The notes below the pieces were generated by a model. It was not told the origin of the DNA and made no database searches. It saw only the letters and a list, made by a program, of their open reading frames with translations. Made by a program: the position numbers and the translations under genes. A stretch of 64,000 bases of DNA from Caldiserica bacterium UBA4770 (GTDB lineage: Bacteria; Caldisericota; Caldisericia; Caldisericales; Caldisericaceae), in the NCBI GenBank assembly GCA_002403335.1, contig DHHO01000006.1:1-64000 (forward strand), in the 5' to 3' direction. Position 1 is the stretch's first letter. Each line of letters opens with the position of its first letter. Positions 36,170-45,800 of the stretch are shown one piece after another.

Positions 36170-37295
36170 ACAAGAACAAAAAAGTTTGATCAATCAGGAA
36201 GCTGGGATTAGAAGGTACATAGTATTAGATGTAGTATTTTATGCAAATTCGTTAAATTATGATCAAGGCGCTGGTAACTATCAGGAATTAAAGAAAATCA
36301 CAAAATGGGATGGAAAGCAATATATTCTTGTAAGTAGGTATGCATTAAGATACAGCATACTTCATTGGGCAAATAAATTATTTCCAAATGATTGGAAATT
36401 AGCAGGAACCAACGAACTTATCTGTGAGTCAGGAGGTGTAGCCGGACTTAAAAGCCCAGATAAAGTTGAGGGGAGCTATTCTGATTTTATGAAGGACGTC
36501 TTCTTAGGCTATCCTGAGTTTGACTTATTTGGATTTATGATTGCGCCAACAAGACCAAAAAAACCAAAAGAATCAACAAACGAAGAATCACAAGAAGAAT
36601 TAAAGAAAGATAAAGAAAGTGGAACAAGTATAACGAGAACTTCTCCAGTAAAGATATCCCATGCATTATCTTTAACGCCATATAATTACGATTCTCAATT
36701 TACAGCTAATTTGGATGTAATGAAGCGCGCTGGTGGAACAGGTAGCAATCCAGTGACTATAGAGGAAAAAAAGGATTTCTATGTTTATAACATTACTATT
36801 GATGTAGATAGAATAGGGAAGTATTCTGAAACAGAACATGGGAAAAAAAGAAATTGGCACATAGATATAAGTGACAAGCGAAATGGTCGCATAAAAGAGT
36901 TGATAGAGACTGTTTTTACTTTAAAAAGAGAGATAAAGGGCAGAATGGAAGATTTATCTCCATGGCTTGTTATCTGTGGATTATACAATAACGGAAACTA
37001 CGATACCTATCTTGATAGAATAGAGTTGGCAAAGTCTCACTCATACAAAGTTATAACAAAAGAAAAAGAAACAAAAAGTAACGATGGTGAAACAATTAAA
37101 GAAGTAGAGAATGAAATTATAGAAAAAGATGCACCAAAATTTCTTATAGATATCGATTCCGATTTTTATCCTAACGAAGCTGCGAGAGACGACGTTTTCG
37201 GCAAAGTTGACAGTTTCTTAAAAGGCGAACTAAAATCTTCTGAAATTCTAATTTATACGCGGCCATTTATTCAATATGAACGAATGAAAAAGTAA
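36162..37295 (+). CDS. cas7: Cascade backbone protein Cas7 (Cst2/DevR type)
   Basis: 377 residues of the DevR/Cst2 RAMP family; the protein coats the crRNA spacer in several copies. Typical parts are RYIVLDVVFYANSLNYD, RYALRYSILHWA, and later KISHALSLTPYNYDSQF. A lysine/glutamate-rich insert (about residues 130-165) and a second near 305-330 look like flexible loops. RBS AAAGGAGGAAAAC lies in the previous gene, whose end it overlaps. Confidence 0.92.
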   Translation: MNEQEQKSLINQEAGIRRYIVLDVVFYANSLNYDQGAGNYQELKKITKWDGKQYILVSRYALRYSILHWANKLFPNDWKLAGTNELICESGGVAGLKSPDKVEGSYSDFMKDVFLGYPEFDLFGFMIAPTRPKKPKESTNEESQEELKKDKESGTSITRTSPVKISHALSLTPYNYDSQFTANLDVMKRAGGTGSNPVTIEEKKDFYVYNITIDVDRIGKYSETEHGKKRNWHIDISDKRNGRIKELIETVFTLKREIKGRMEDLSPWLVICGLYNNGNYDTYLDRIELAKSHSYKVITKEKETKSNDGETIKEVENEIIEKDAPKFLIDIDSDFYPNEAARDDVFGKVDSFLKGELKSSEILIYTRPFIQYERMKK

Positions 37296-37325
37296 ATGAG
37301 AAGAAAAACAAAGTAAGGTATTAAA

Positions 37326-38138
37326 ATGGAAGAAACAATTCTTTTTGTAGAAATTTTTCAGCCATTTGCACAATACAGAAATCCATTTACTTTTTATTAT
37401 GCACAAACTTATCCATTGCCTCCCAAATCAACAATAATTGGAATGTTGCAAAATGCTTGTAATGATTGGTATGGTAACAATCAAGAAAAAGGTTGGGATA
37501 GCTTAAAAGTTAGTATACATGGTGGATTTGAGAGTATTTTCTGGAATTATCAAAATTTAATTAAAGGAGAAACAAAATTTAACGAAAATATGCAATTAGT
37601 TAATCAACGTTTACCACTTTATGCTGAAGGTTTAACATCTCAACGTTCACCTGTCTCTCAACAAGAATTATTCAATGGACATTTGTTTATTTTCTTAAAA
37701 AATGAATCGGATTTTATTAAGAGGTTAGCAGATGTACTGGAAAGACCGAATAAGATATTATATCTTGGGAGAAGCGAAGATATTGCTTTTATAAGAAAAG
37801 TAAAAGAAGTAGAGAGCAAGGAAATTTCTGTTGAAGGTGATATAAAACTTACATATCCAACTTATATTTTGTTAGAAGGATTTCCTTTAAAGAATAAAAA
37901 GTATCCTGTATATTCAATTCCTTTGTCTGTTAATTTCAAAAATAACGGACAAAGGGTAAGACATAAAGCTGAAATTACAAAGAATACAGTCAGAGAAGCT
38001 GAATTCAGAACTGTCATTTACACCGGATATGATTATAGTGTAATATTAGACGAGAATAGTGGTCCTATTAAGGTTGACGAAATAATGATGATAGAAGATA
38101 AAACCATAAGGATTTATAATCCTTATGGTTGGTTGTAA
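37326..38138 (+). CDS. cas5: Cascade subunit Cas5
   Basis: 270 residues with the Cas5 N-terminal signature (FVEIFQPFAQYRNPFTFY, then YPLPPKSTIIGMLQ). It caps the 5' handle of the crRNA in Cascade. The central RLPLYAEGLTSQRSPV and GRSEDIAFIRKV fit the Cas5t group. It lies 30 bp after cas7 and 22 bp before cas3. Confidence 0.92.
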   Translation: MEETILFVEIFQPFAQYRNPFTFYYAQTYPLPPKSTIIGMLQNACNDWYGNNQEKGWDSLKVSIHGGFESIFWNYQNLIKGETKFNENMQLVNQRLPLYAEGLTSQRSPVSQQELFNGHLFIFLKNESDFIKRLADVLERPNKILYLGRSEDIAFIRKVKEVESKEISVEGDIKLTYPTYILLEGFPLKNKKYPVYSIPLSVNFKNNGQRVRHKAEITKNTVREAEFRTVIYTGYDYSVILDENSGPIKVDEIMMIEDKTIRIYNPYGWL

Positions 38139-38160
38139 GATTGACTAAAGGAGGAGTAAA

Positions 38161-40899
38161 TTGTCAACGGTAGTTGATATCTTAAGAGCAAAATCTGAAA
38201 ATGAAACAAATTATCATTTAAAAGATCATTTGTTCGAAACCATCGGACGTGCTATCCAACTTAAAGATTTTATAAATCAGAACAAATCTGTTCTCGAATA
38301 TAATAAATTTAATGATTCTTTTTTTGAGAACTTAATTAAAGCTTGTTTTCTACATGATTTAGGAAAGATAAATTGGAAGTTTCAACTGAAACTTTTTGAT
38401 GAAAAAGAGAAGGAATATGATTCCCAAAATAGAAGCTATAAAGACGACAAATTAAAACAGTTGTCTGATTTTTTTGATGGTTTTAGAGACGTTAATGTAA
38501 AAGACCATGAAGTAATCTCCCTAATATATACTTTACTCTTCTTGGATAATAATGAATGGGATAGGAAAATTCGGACAGCAATTCTTTTGCATCATTATAA
38601 CGAATTCTATACAAATGTAGACATAAACATACGATATGTATTTGACGATTACCCCGATCTCACAGAATATCTGAGATTTTTAATCGATAAGGAAAACGAT
38701 GTTGCAGACATATTAAGTGATTTATTGGATTACGCCGAAAATAAGATTACAGATAGTTCTGCGAAAAATGTGCTTGGAAAACTTAAAAATAAAATGAATT
38801 TCAATAGAGTCAAGGATTTCAAAGAGTCAGTAGATACAGGAATTGGTTTATCTGCCAAGTTGAGAATGTTTAATGTCCCGGATAAAGAAGATCAAAGTTT
38901 TTATGACTTTTTTGTTTTCTTGGGTTGCCTCAGAAGATGTGATTATTCAGCAAGTGGAAGTATAAAAATAGAAGATGTACAGAACTTAGACCAAAAAGTT
39001 TATAAAGACCTTGATGGGAATATCAGAAATAGAGTTGCAGCAAAGCATATTTGGCAAGAGGACATACTTGCAAAATATGCTTACGATAATTTAGTCCTAA
39101 TTGCGCCAACGGGCTCAGGAAAGACAGAATTTGCCTTATTATGGGCAAAGAATAGAGGCAAGAAATTAATTTATACTCTTCCACTGAGAGTTGCCTTGAA
39201 TGATTTATACTGGAGATTTGCCAACAATAATAACGGGTACTTTAACAGTAATTACTTACGTATATTACACTCAACCTCATTTATTGAATATTTGAAAGAA
39301 GAAAAAGAAGGAGAAGAGTTAAATATCGATGAAAAACAAGCAACCGCAGAGCTTTTTTCCTCGCCTCTTATCCTTTCTACACCTGACCAAGTTTTCCTCA
39401 GTAGCTTAAAGTATTATGGTTTTGATAAACTTGTTAGCGTCTATCCATTTTCTGCTGTAGTAATAGATGAGATTCAGGCATATAATCCTGAAATGGCTGC
39501 AGTCATTATAAAAGCTGTTGATATCATAAAAAAGGTCTGTGGTAATCTACTCATCATAACTGCCACATTTCCACCGTATTTTGAAAATTATTTTTCAGAG
39601 GAGAAAGGATTCAATAAAATAGATTTAGAAAATGAAGATGCTAAACTAAAAGACCAAATAAAGAATTATAATCTACAGAGGCACAAGATAGAATTATCTT
39701 GTTCTCAAGTTTTTGAATATAAAAGTAATGAGGATCAAAAGACTAAATATCATACAGGCAAAGAAACGAATGAAGAAAATTTAAAAATTAACTCTGAGTC
39801 CTTTGAGAGGATAAAAGAAATTCTTGTAAATAATGATTCAAAAAACATACTCATAATCGTGAACAATGTTGGAAAAGCTATCAATCTATACAAAAAGTTA
39901 GAAGTTAACTGTGGGGAATTAAAAGTTGAGAAAGAAAATTTATACCTTCTTCATTCGAGGCTTTTGGAAAAAGAAAAGGATCGGCGAATTAACAATGAAG
40001 AAGAGGGAATAAAAGGAAAACTCAACAAAATATTTGAAAAAAGAGACAAAGGAAATGAGATTAAAAGCAGTGAAAGAATAGTCCTAATTGCGACTCAGAT
40101 TGTAGAGGCTTCTATAGATGTAGATTTTGATGTTTTAATTACAGAGATCTCTCCAATTGATAGCCAAATTCAAAGATGGGGACGTATTTATAGAAACAGG
40201 AATAATGACTATGCAGAAGATGAAGCGAATGTACTCATTTTTACAGGTAGTGATAGGGGCACAACTGCGATATATGACAGACGAACCATTGAAAAGACAA
40301 TTGAGGTACTAAAAAATTATCAAGGACAATTCTTAGATTATGAGCAAGAGAGAAAAATAATTAAAGAAGTATTCGATAGTAAGATTGACAACAATCACAC
40401 TCTTAAGGACGTCTTTAGTGAGGAAATTGACAAAAATTTAGAATGGCTTGAATACTATTCTATAGAGAAAAGAAGTGAAGCTCAGCGAATATTTAGGAAA
40501 ATTGGTGGTGTTCAGGTAGTAGTGCCGCAACTTATGGAAGATGAAAACGATGTAATACAAAAGACTTTTGCAAAAATAATTGGTGATTCTCAAAGTAGAG
40601 AACTTTTATGGAATGCAATAATTTCGGAAATTAAAGGTGAAACAAGTAAGAATGTAGATATTTGGCATTTGAAAAAGCTTTTATTTGATTATTCATTTAA
40701 TCTTCCTATTTTTAGTTTTGAAGAAGAAAAAATTAAACATGGAATTTTAAGATCAGTTAGCTTTAAAGGATTTTTTATATTAAATATTAAAGATACCAAT
40801 AAATTAGAAGAATTTAAAAAATACGGCATTAATACTATAAAAGACATTGATATCGACAATTTAGAAATTGAAGAATCTGGAAGTGCAGATATTATTTAA
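38161..40899 (+). CDS. cas3: CRISPR nuclease-helicase Cas3 (HD fused to helicase)
   Basis: The 912-residue effector unwinds and degrades DNA marked by Cascade. HD nuclease: H65-D66 (LHDLGKIN), H116, H144-H145. Superfamily 2 helicase: Walker A PTGSGKT (316-322), Walker B DEIQ (436-439), TATFPP (466-472), and later ATQIVEASIDVDFD and RWGRIYRNR. All core motifs are intact, so it should be active. It starts at TTG after AAGGAGGAG. Confidence 0.95.
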   Translation: MSTVVDILRAKSENETNYHLKDHLFETIGRAIQLKDFINQNKSVLEYNKFNDSFFENLIKACFLHDLGKINWKFQLKLFDEKEKEYDSQNRSYKDDKLKQLSDFFDGFRDVNVKDHEVISLIYTLLFLDNNEWDRKIRTAILLHHYNEFYTNVDINIRYVFDDYPDLTEYLRFLIDKENDVADILSDLLDYAENKITDSSAKNVLGKLKNKMNFNRVKDFKESVDTGIGLSAKLRMFNVPDKEDQSFYDFFVFLGCLRRCDYSASGSIKIEDVQNLDQKVYKDLDGNIRNRVAAKHIWQEDILAKYAYDNLVLIAPTGSGKTEFALLWAKNRGKKLIYTLPLRVALNDLYWRFANNNNGYFNSNYLRILHSTSFIEYLKEEKEGEELNIDEKQATAELFSSPLILSTPDQVFLSSLKYYGFDKLVSVYPFSAVVIDEIQAYNPEMAAVIIKAVDIIKKVCGNLLIITATFPPYFENYFSEEKGFNKIDLENEDAKLKDQIKNYNLQRHKIELSCSQVFEYKSNEDQKTKYHTGKETNEENLKINSESFERIKEILVNNDSKNILIIVNNVGKAINLYKKLEVNCGELKVEKENLYLLHSRLLEKEKDRRINNEEEGIKGKLNKIFEKRDKGNEIKSSERIVLIATQIVEASIDVDFDVLITEISPIDSQIQRWGRIYRNRNNDYAEDEANVLIFTGSDRGTTAIYDRRTIEKTIEVLKNYQGQFLDYEQERKIIKEVFDSKIDNNHTLKDVFSEEIDKNLEWLEYYSIEKRSEAQRIFRKIGGVQVVVPQLMEDENDVIQKTFAKIIGDSQSRELLWNAIISEIKGETSKNVDIWHLKKLLFDYSFNLPIFSFEEEKIKHGILRSVSFKGFFILNIKDTNKLEEFKKYGINTIKDIDIDNLEIEESGSADII

Positions 40900-40935
40900 A
40901 GTTTTAAAATAGGTTGAAAACAGAATGCCTAAAGA

Positions 40936-41433
40936 ATGATTAATAAAATTAACGGTACAATTTTAAATAGTTTTTATGTATGCAAAAGGAAAACATGGTT
41001 TATTGCACATGAGCTCTCTCCAGATCTTGATAGTCCATTACTCGAGATTGGTAGACTAATTGAAGAAAATTATTATGGAAGAAGTGAAAAAGGAATAAAC
41101 CTCCTTAATATTAAAATTGATGTGATATTAAGAAACAGGCAAACTACTGTTGTTGCTGAAATTAAAAAATCTAGCAAAAACATTAAACCCGCAATTATGC
41201 AACTTGCTTTTTATCTTTTAAGGCTAAAAGAGCAGGGAATAATTGCAATAGGTGAAATACTTATCCCCAAAGAGCGAAGAAAGATTTCCGTTTCTTTGAC
41301 AGAAGAGCTTGAAAATGAGCTTAATGAAGCCATAGAGGATATTGAAAGAATTATTATGCAGGAAAAACCGCCTCAGATGGAGAGAATAAAATTTTGCACC
41401 AATTGTGCATATAGGGAGTTTTGCCTCTCATGA
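40936..41433 (+). CDS. cas4: CRISPR adaptation nuclease Cas4
   Basis: 165 residues of the RecB-like nuclease that trims prespacers and helps PAM selection. The four Fe-S cysteines are C16 and C154, C157, C163 (FCTNCAYREFC). The nuclease core shows KIDVILR and VVAEIKKS. It ends in an ATGA overlap with cas1. Confidence 0.93.
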   Translation: MINKINGTILNSFYVCKRKTWFIAHELSPDLDSPLLEIGRLIEENYYGRSEKGINLLNIKIDVILRNRQTTVVAEIKKSSKNIKPAIMQLAFYLLRLKEQGIIAIGEILIPKERRKISVSLTEELENELNEAIEDIERIIMQEKPPQMERIKFCTNCAYREFCLS

Positions 41434-42425
41434 AAGGAACTATATTCGTTTTTTCAAACGGTGAGTTAAAAAGGAAAGAAAACACAATCTATTTTGAGGG
41501 AGAGAATAACACCAAGAAATTTATACCAGTTGAAAATACAAGTGAGCTCCACATTTTTGGCGAAGTCACGATAAATAAAAAAGTGCTTGAGTTTCTTTCC
41601 CAAAACGAAATCATCTTGCACTTCTACAACTATTATGGCTATTATGTAGGCTCGTACTATCCAAGAGAGCATTATAACTCTGGCTTTATGATCTTGAAAC
41701 AGGCTGAGTGTTATCTCGACAGAGAAAAGAGGCTTGAACTTGCAAAAAGATTTGTCTGGGGAGCCTGTAAAAATATAGAAAAAGTCCTTAGGTACTATAG
41801 TGCAAGAGGAATTAATCTAAATCAAATATTAAGTAAGATTTCTCAGTTAGAGGATTCGATAGTTTCACAAGCTGAGGTAGAATCCCTTATGGCAATAGAA
41901 GGAAACATTAGAGAAGTTTACTACAATGCATTTGATCTTATAGTAAACGATGAAGATTTTTCAATGGACACAAGAACAAAGCGGCCACCTCGGAATAGGA
42001 TGAATGCCCTTATAAGCTTCGGTAATACGCTTCTTTACACAACGGTTCTTTCAGAAATTTATAAAACTCATCTGGACCCAAGAATTGGTTACCTCCACAC
42101 AACAAACTTCAGGAGATTTACGCTTAACCTCGATGTAGCTGAGGTCTTTAAGCCAATCATTGTTGACAGAGTAATTTTTTATATTCTTAACAAAGGAATG
42201 ATAAAATCAGATGATTTTGATAACCGTCTTGGCGGATTGTATTTAAAGGAGTCTGGAAGAAGTGTTTTTGTTGAAAAATTTGAAGAGCGTTTAAGTACTA
42301 CCATAAAGCATAGCAAGATTGGTAGGGATGTTTCTTATAGGCGGCTTCTGCGCCTCGAGCTTTATAAATTGGAAAAGCACCTAATGGGAGAGGTAGAGTA
42401 TGAACCATTTGTTGCTGAATGGTGA
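41430..42425 (+). CDS. cas1: CRISPR integrase Cas1
   Basis: 331 residues from the ATG that overlaps the cas4 stop; a TTG three codons earlier is less likely, since the family begins MKGTIFVFSNGELKRK-like. Metal ligands are visible: the glutamate in MAIEGNIRE, the histidine in IGYLHTTN and the aspartate in LNLDVAEVFKP. With Cas2 it inserts spacers at the leader end of the array. Confidence 0.96.
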   Translation: MKGTIFVFSNGELKRKENTIYFEGENNTKKFIPVENTSELHIFGEVTINKKVLEFLSQNEIILHFYNYYGYYVGSYYPREHYNSGFMILKQAECYLDREKRLELAKRFVWGACKNIEKVLRYYSARGINLNQILSKISQLEDSIVSQAEVESLMAIEGNIREVYYNAFDLIVNDEDFSMDTRTKRPPRNRMNALISFGNTLLYTTVLSEIYKTHLDPRIGYLHTTNFRRFTLNLDVAEVFKPIIVDRVIFYILNKGMIKSDDFDNRLGGLYLKESGRSVFVEKFEERLSTTIKHSKIGRDVSYRRLLRLELYKLEKHLMGEVEYEPFVAEW

Positions 42426-42446
42426 TCCTACATTAGAGGTTATCCG

Positions 42447-42710
42447 ATGTACTTAATAATGGTTTATGACATCAATGAGAAAAGAGTGAACAAAGTTTTA
42501 AAGATTGGCAGGAAGTATTTAGATTGGATTCAGAATTCTGTATTAGAAGGTGAAATTACCGCTGCCAAGTTTGAGAAGTTGAAATTAGAGTTAAAAAAAG
42601 TCATCAAAGAGGAGGAAGATTCAATTGTTTTCTACATCCTTCGCACCACTATGTACAGCAAGAGGGAAACCATGGGTCAAACCAAAGGAGGGTCAAAATT
42701 AATAATATGA
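42447..42710 (+). CDS. cas2: CRISPR adaptation protein Cas2
   Basis: 87 residues, ferredoxin-like: MYLIMVYDINEKRVNKVLK with D8 at the end of the first strand, and the C-terminal IVFYILRT. It bridges the two Cas1 dimers during integration. The gene ends 169 bp before the first repeat, leaving room for the leader. Confidence 0.95.
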   Translation: MYLIMVYDINEKRVNKVLKIGRKYLDWIQNSVLEGEITAAKFEKLKLELKKVIKEEEDSIVFYILRTTMYSKRETMGQTKGGSKLII

Positions 42711-42879
42711 TTTTCTGTCGATGTCTAATCTTGCAAAAACTCCGGAAGATCGACAGAGAAATGAAAAATTCTCTTGTTATTGTTTTGATTTTATTTACGT
42801 GTAAGTTATAATTATTCTGGCAAGAGAATGTGTTGCACCTTGACAACTGAAGATATTTGATTTAAAGCCTATATTTTTA
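42711..42879 (+). promoter_or_regulatory. CRISPR leader
   Basis: An AT-rich stretch between cas2 and the first repeat. It holds the inverted pair CTGTCGAT (42715-42722) / ATCGACAG (42749-42756) around a 26-nt middle, and ends in AT-rich DNA at the first repeat. Leaders carry the promoter of the precursor crRNA and the Cas1-Cas2 docking signal. The array's intact repeats are at this end, as expected. Confidence 0.8.
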
Positions 42880-45800
42880 GTTTGTAGCTCTCCTATAAGG
42901 AATTGAAACCGCTATCAATGTGCACTATGCTACATCTTCTACTTGTTTGTAGCTCTCCTATAAGGAATTGAAACTGGGAAACTGCACGGGGACTTGATAT
43001 TAGAACGAAAAAAGTTTGTAGCTCTCCTATAAGGAATTGAAACAAAAGTATTTCCCCAGGGAACATCATCAAGTCCATGTTTGTAGCTCTCCTATAAGGA
43101 ATTGAAACTTCAATCTTATCGCCGAACAAGAAGCTCCAAACTGGTTTGTAGCTCTCCTATAAGGAATTGAAACATTATATACAGAATTTTGACCTCGTCA
43201 AGTGGATAAAGTTTGTAGCTCTCCTATAAGGAATTGAAACTTTTATTACTGGAATGAAATAACGCACACAGGGCTTGGAAGTTTGTAGCTCTCCTATAAG
43301 GAATTGAAACTCAAGCTCTCAGGGCTTTTCAGGACTCTGGTTAATTGGGTTTGTAGCTCTCCTATAAGGAATTGAAACACGGAAAAAAGGGTTTTGCAAA
43401 ATTTAGTCTTTAGTGGGTTTGTAGCTCTCCTATAAGGAATTGAAACTTTTACGATTTAGGGTTGGAAAACATACAAATAATAGTTTGTAGCTCTCCTATA
43501 AGGAATTGAAACTGGCACCATTAACAAAATTTAAAGCAGAACATATAACTGTTTGTAGCTCTCCTATAAGGAATTGAAACACTGGAGTTTATGTAAGGAC
43601 TGAAGAAACAAAACAGTTTGTAGCTCTCCTATAAGGAATTGAAACCTACAAAAAATTATCATTCTGATTCTAATTTTTGTGTTTGTAGCTCTCCTATAAG
43701 GAATTGAAACAGCTCTGCTAGAATTAACTTATTAATGTCTTCATAACAGTTTGTAGCTCTCCTATAAGGAATTGAAACCATATTGAATATGTTTTTTATG
43801 CTCATCACTCGAAAGGAGTTTGTAGCTCTCCTATAAGGAATTGAAACCACTCGGAGAGAATCTATTTTATGGCACTTGGAAGCAGAGTTTGTAGCTCTCC
43901 TATAAGGAATTGAAACGATTATTTCGTAGAACAGAGTTTTGCTATAAGGGAAGTTTGTAGCTCTCCTATAAGGAATTGAAACTATTAAATTTTTAATTGT
44001 ATGATAACCTATTTTAAAAAAGTTTGTAGCTCTCCTATAAGGAATTGAAACTCTTCCAACGGACGGGAAGACCAAACTCATAATATCGTTTGTAGCTCTC
44101 CTATAAGGAATTGAAACCAAGTTTGGAAAGTCTTAATATGGAAATTTAGACAAAGTTTGTAGCTCTCCTATAAGGAATTGAAACGACCATAAAGGACAAA
44201 TGTCTTTTTTTCAATTTCAAAGTTTGTAGCTCTCCTATAAGGAATTGAAACTCAAATGGCAGGCGTTGAAAAGGAGGTAGACCGAAACAACGCCTGTTTG
44301 TAGCTCTCCTATAAGGAATTGAAACTTTCCATTATAATCTCAAGCACCTGCCTGAGTGTTGCGTTTGTAGCTCTCCTATAAGGAATTGAAACGAAAAACA
44401 AACGATGACACTGTTTATTTTAGGAGAAGTTTGTAGCTCTCCTATAAGGAATTGAAACTTCTTTGTAAATAGCAAGTGCTTGTACATCAAGCATTTCGTT
44501 TGTAGCTCTCCTATAAGGAATTGAAACATTTGATTATATATATTTATTAAATTTCCACCAAATTTGTTTGTAGCTCTCCTATAAGGAATTGAAACACTAT
44601 TTATCATCATTCAGAGAATAGACTTTTAACAAGGTTTGTAGCTCTCCTATAAGGAATTGAAACATTCGATTTTATCGCCGAATAAGAAGCTCCAAACTGG
44701 TTTGTAGCTCTCCTATAAGGAATTGAAACGGCAGTGTTGAGTATAGACATCAAAAAACAAAGCAATAGTTTGTAGCTCTCCTATAAGGAATTGAAACTTG
44801 TTGGGTCTGCGGAAAGTCTATTTACACAAATTGTTTGTAGCTCTCCTATAAGGAATTGAAACTATTCCAAATTCTTCCATTTTTTGAGCAATCTGTGGGT
44901 TTGTAGCTCTCCTATAAGGAATTGAAACTTGGTCGCAGGCACCAGGAGAATCAATCACTACTGAATGTTTGTAGCTCTCCTATAAGGAATTGAAACGGAG
45001 GCAAATTAAAAAACCTTAAGGAGGTATAAAATGGTTTGTAGCTCTCCTATAAGGAATTGAAACTCACTTACTGCTTCCTGTATTGCGTCCCTTGTAGTTT
45101 TGTGTTTGTAGCTCTCCTATAAGGAATTGAAACCTGCGTAGATGTGGCAATGATTCTGAGACTATTGAACAGTTTGTAGCTCTCCTATAAGGAATTGAAA
45201 CCGTTGATGCTGATTTAGATAAAATCGAATCAAAAGTTGTTTGTAGCTCTCCTATAAGGAATTGAAACGCCTTTTGCAACTATTTGTCCACTGTTTAATA
45301 AAATTGTTTGTAGCTCTCCTATAAGGAATTGAAACAAAATTCTCCTGGAGAGATACCCAATTTCGTCCAAGTAAGTTTGTAGCTCTCCTATAAGGAATTG
45401 AAACCTTCTCTTCGTCGGTACACTCTTTAGGTTCTTGCTTGTTTGTAGCTCTCCTATAAGGAATTGAAACGGTAGAAATGTATGCTTAGTAGGTAAATAA
45501 TATCCTGGTTTGTAGCTCTCCTATAAGGAATTGAAACTTTTTTGAAATTGTCAAGGACTTACCACAGGGAGATTGTTTGTAGCTCTCCTATAAGGAATTG
45601 AAACCAGCAATATAGGTCTATGGGTGTTTTTATAATTTCAGTTTGTAGCTCTCCTATAAGGAATTGAAACAATAAAAGAAACGAAGTTGCAAGAAACATA
45701 TTAAAGTTTGTAGCTCTCCTATAAGGAATTGAAACAAATAATCTTTTTCTATTCTGTGCAGAAACCAATGCTGCAGTTTGTAGCTCTCCTATAAGGAATT

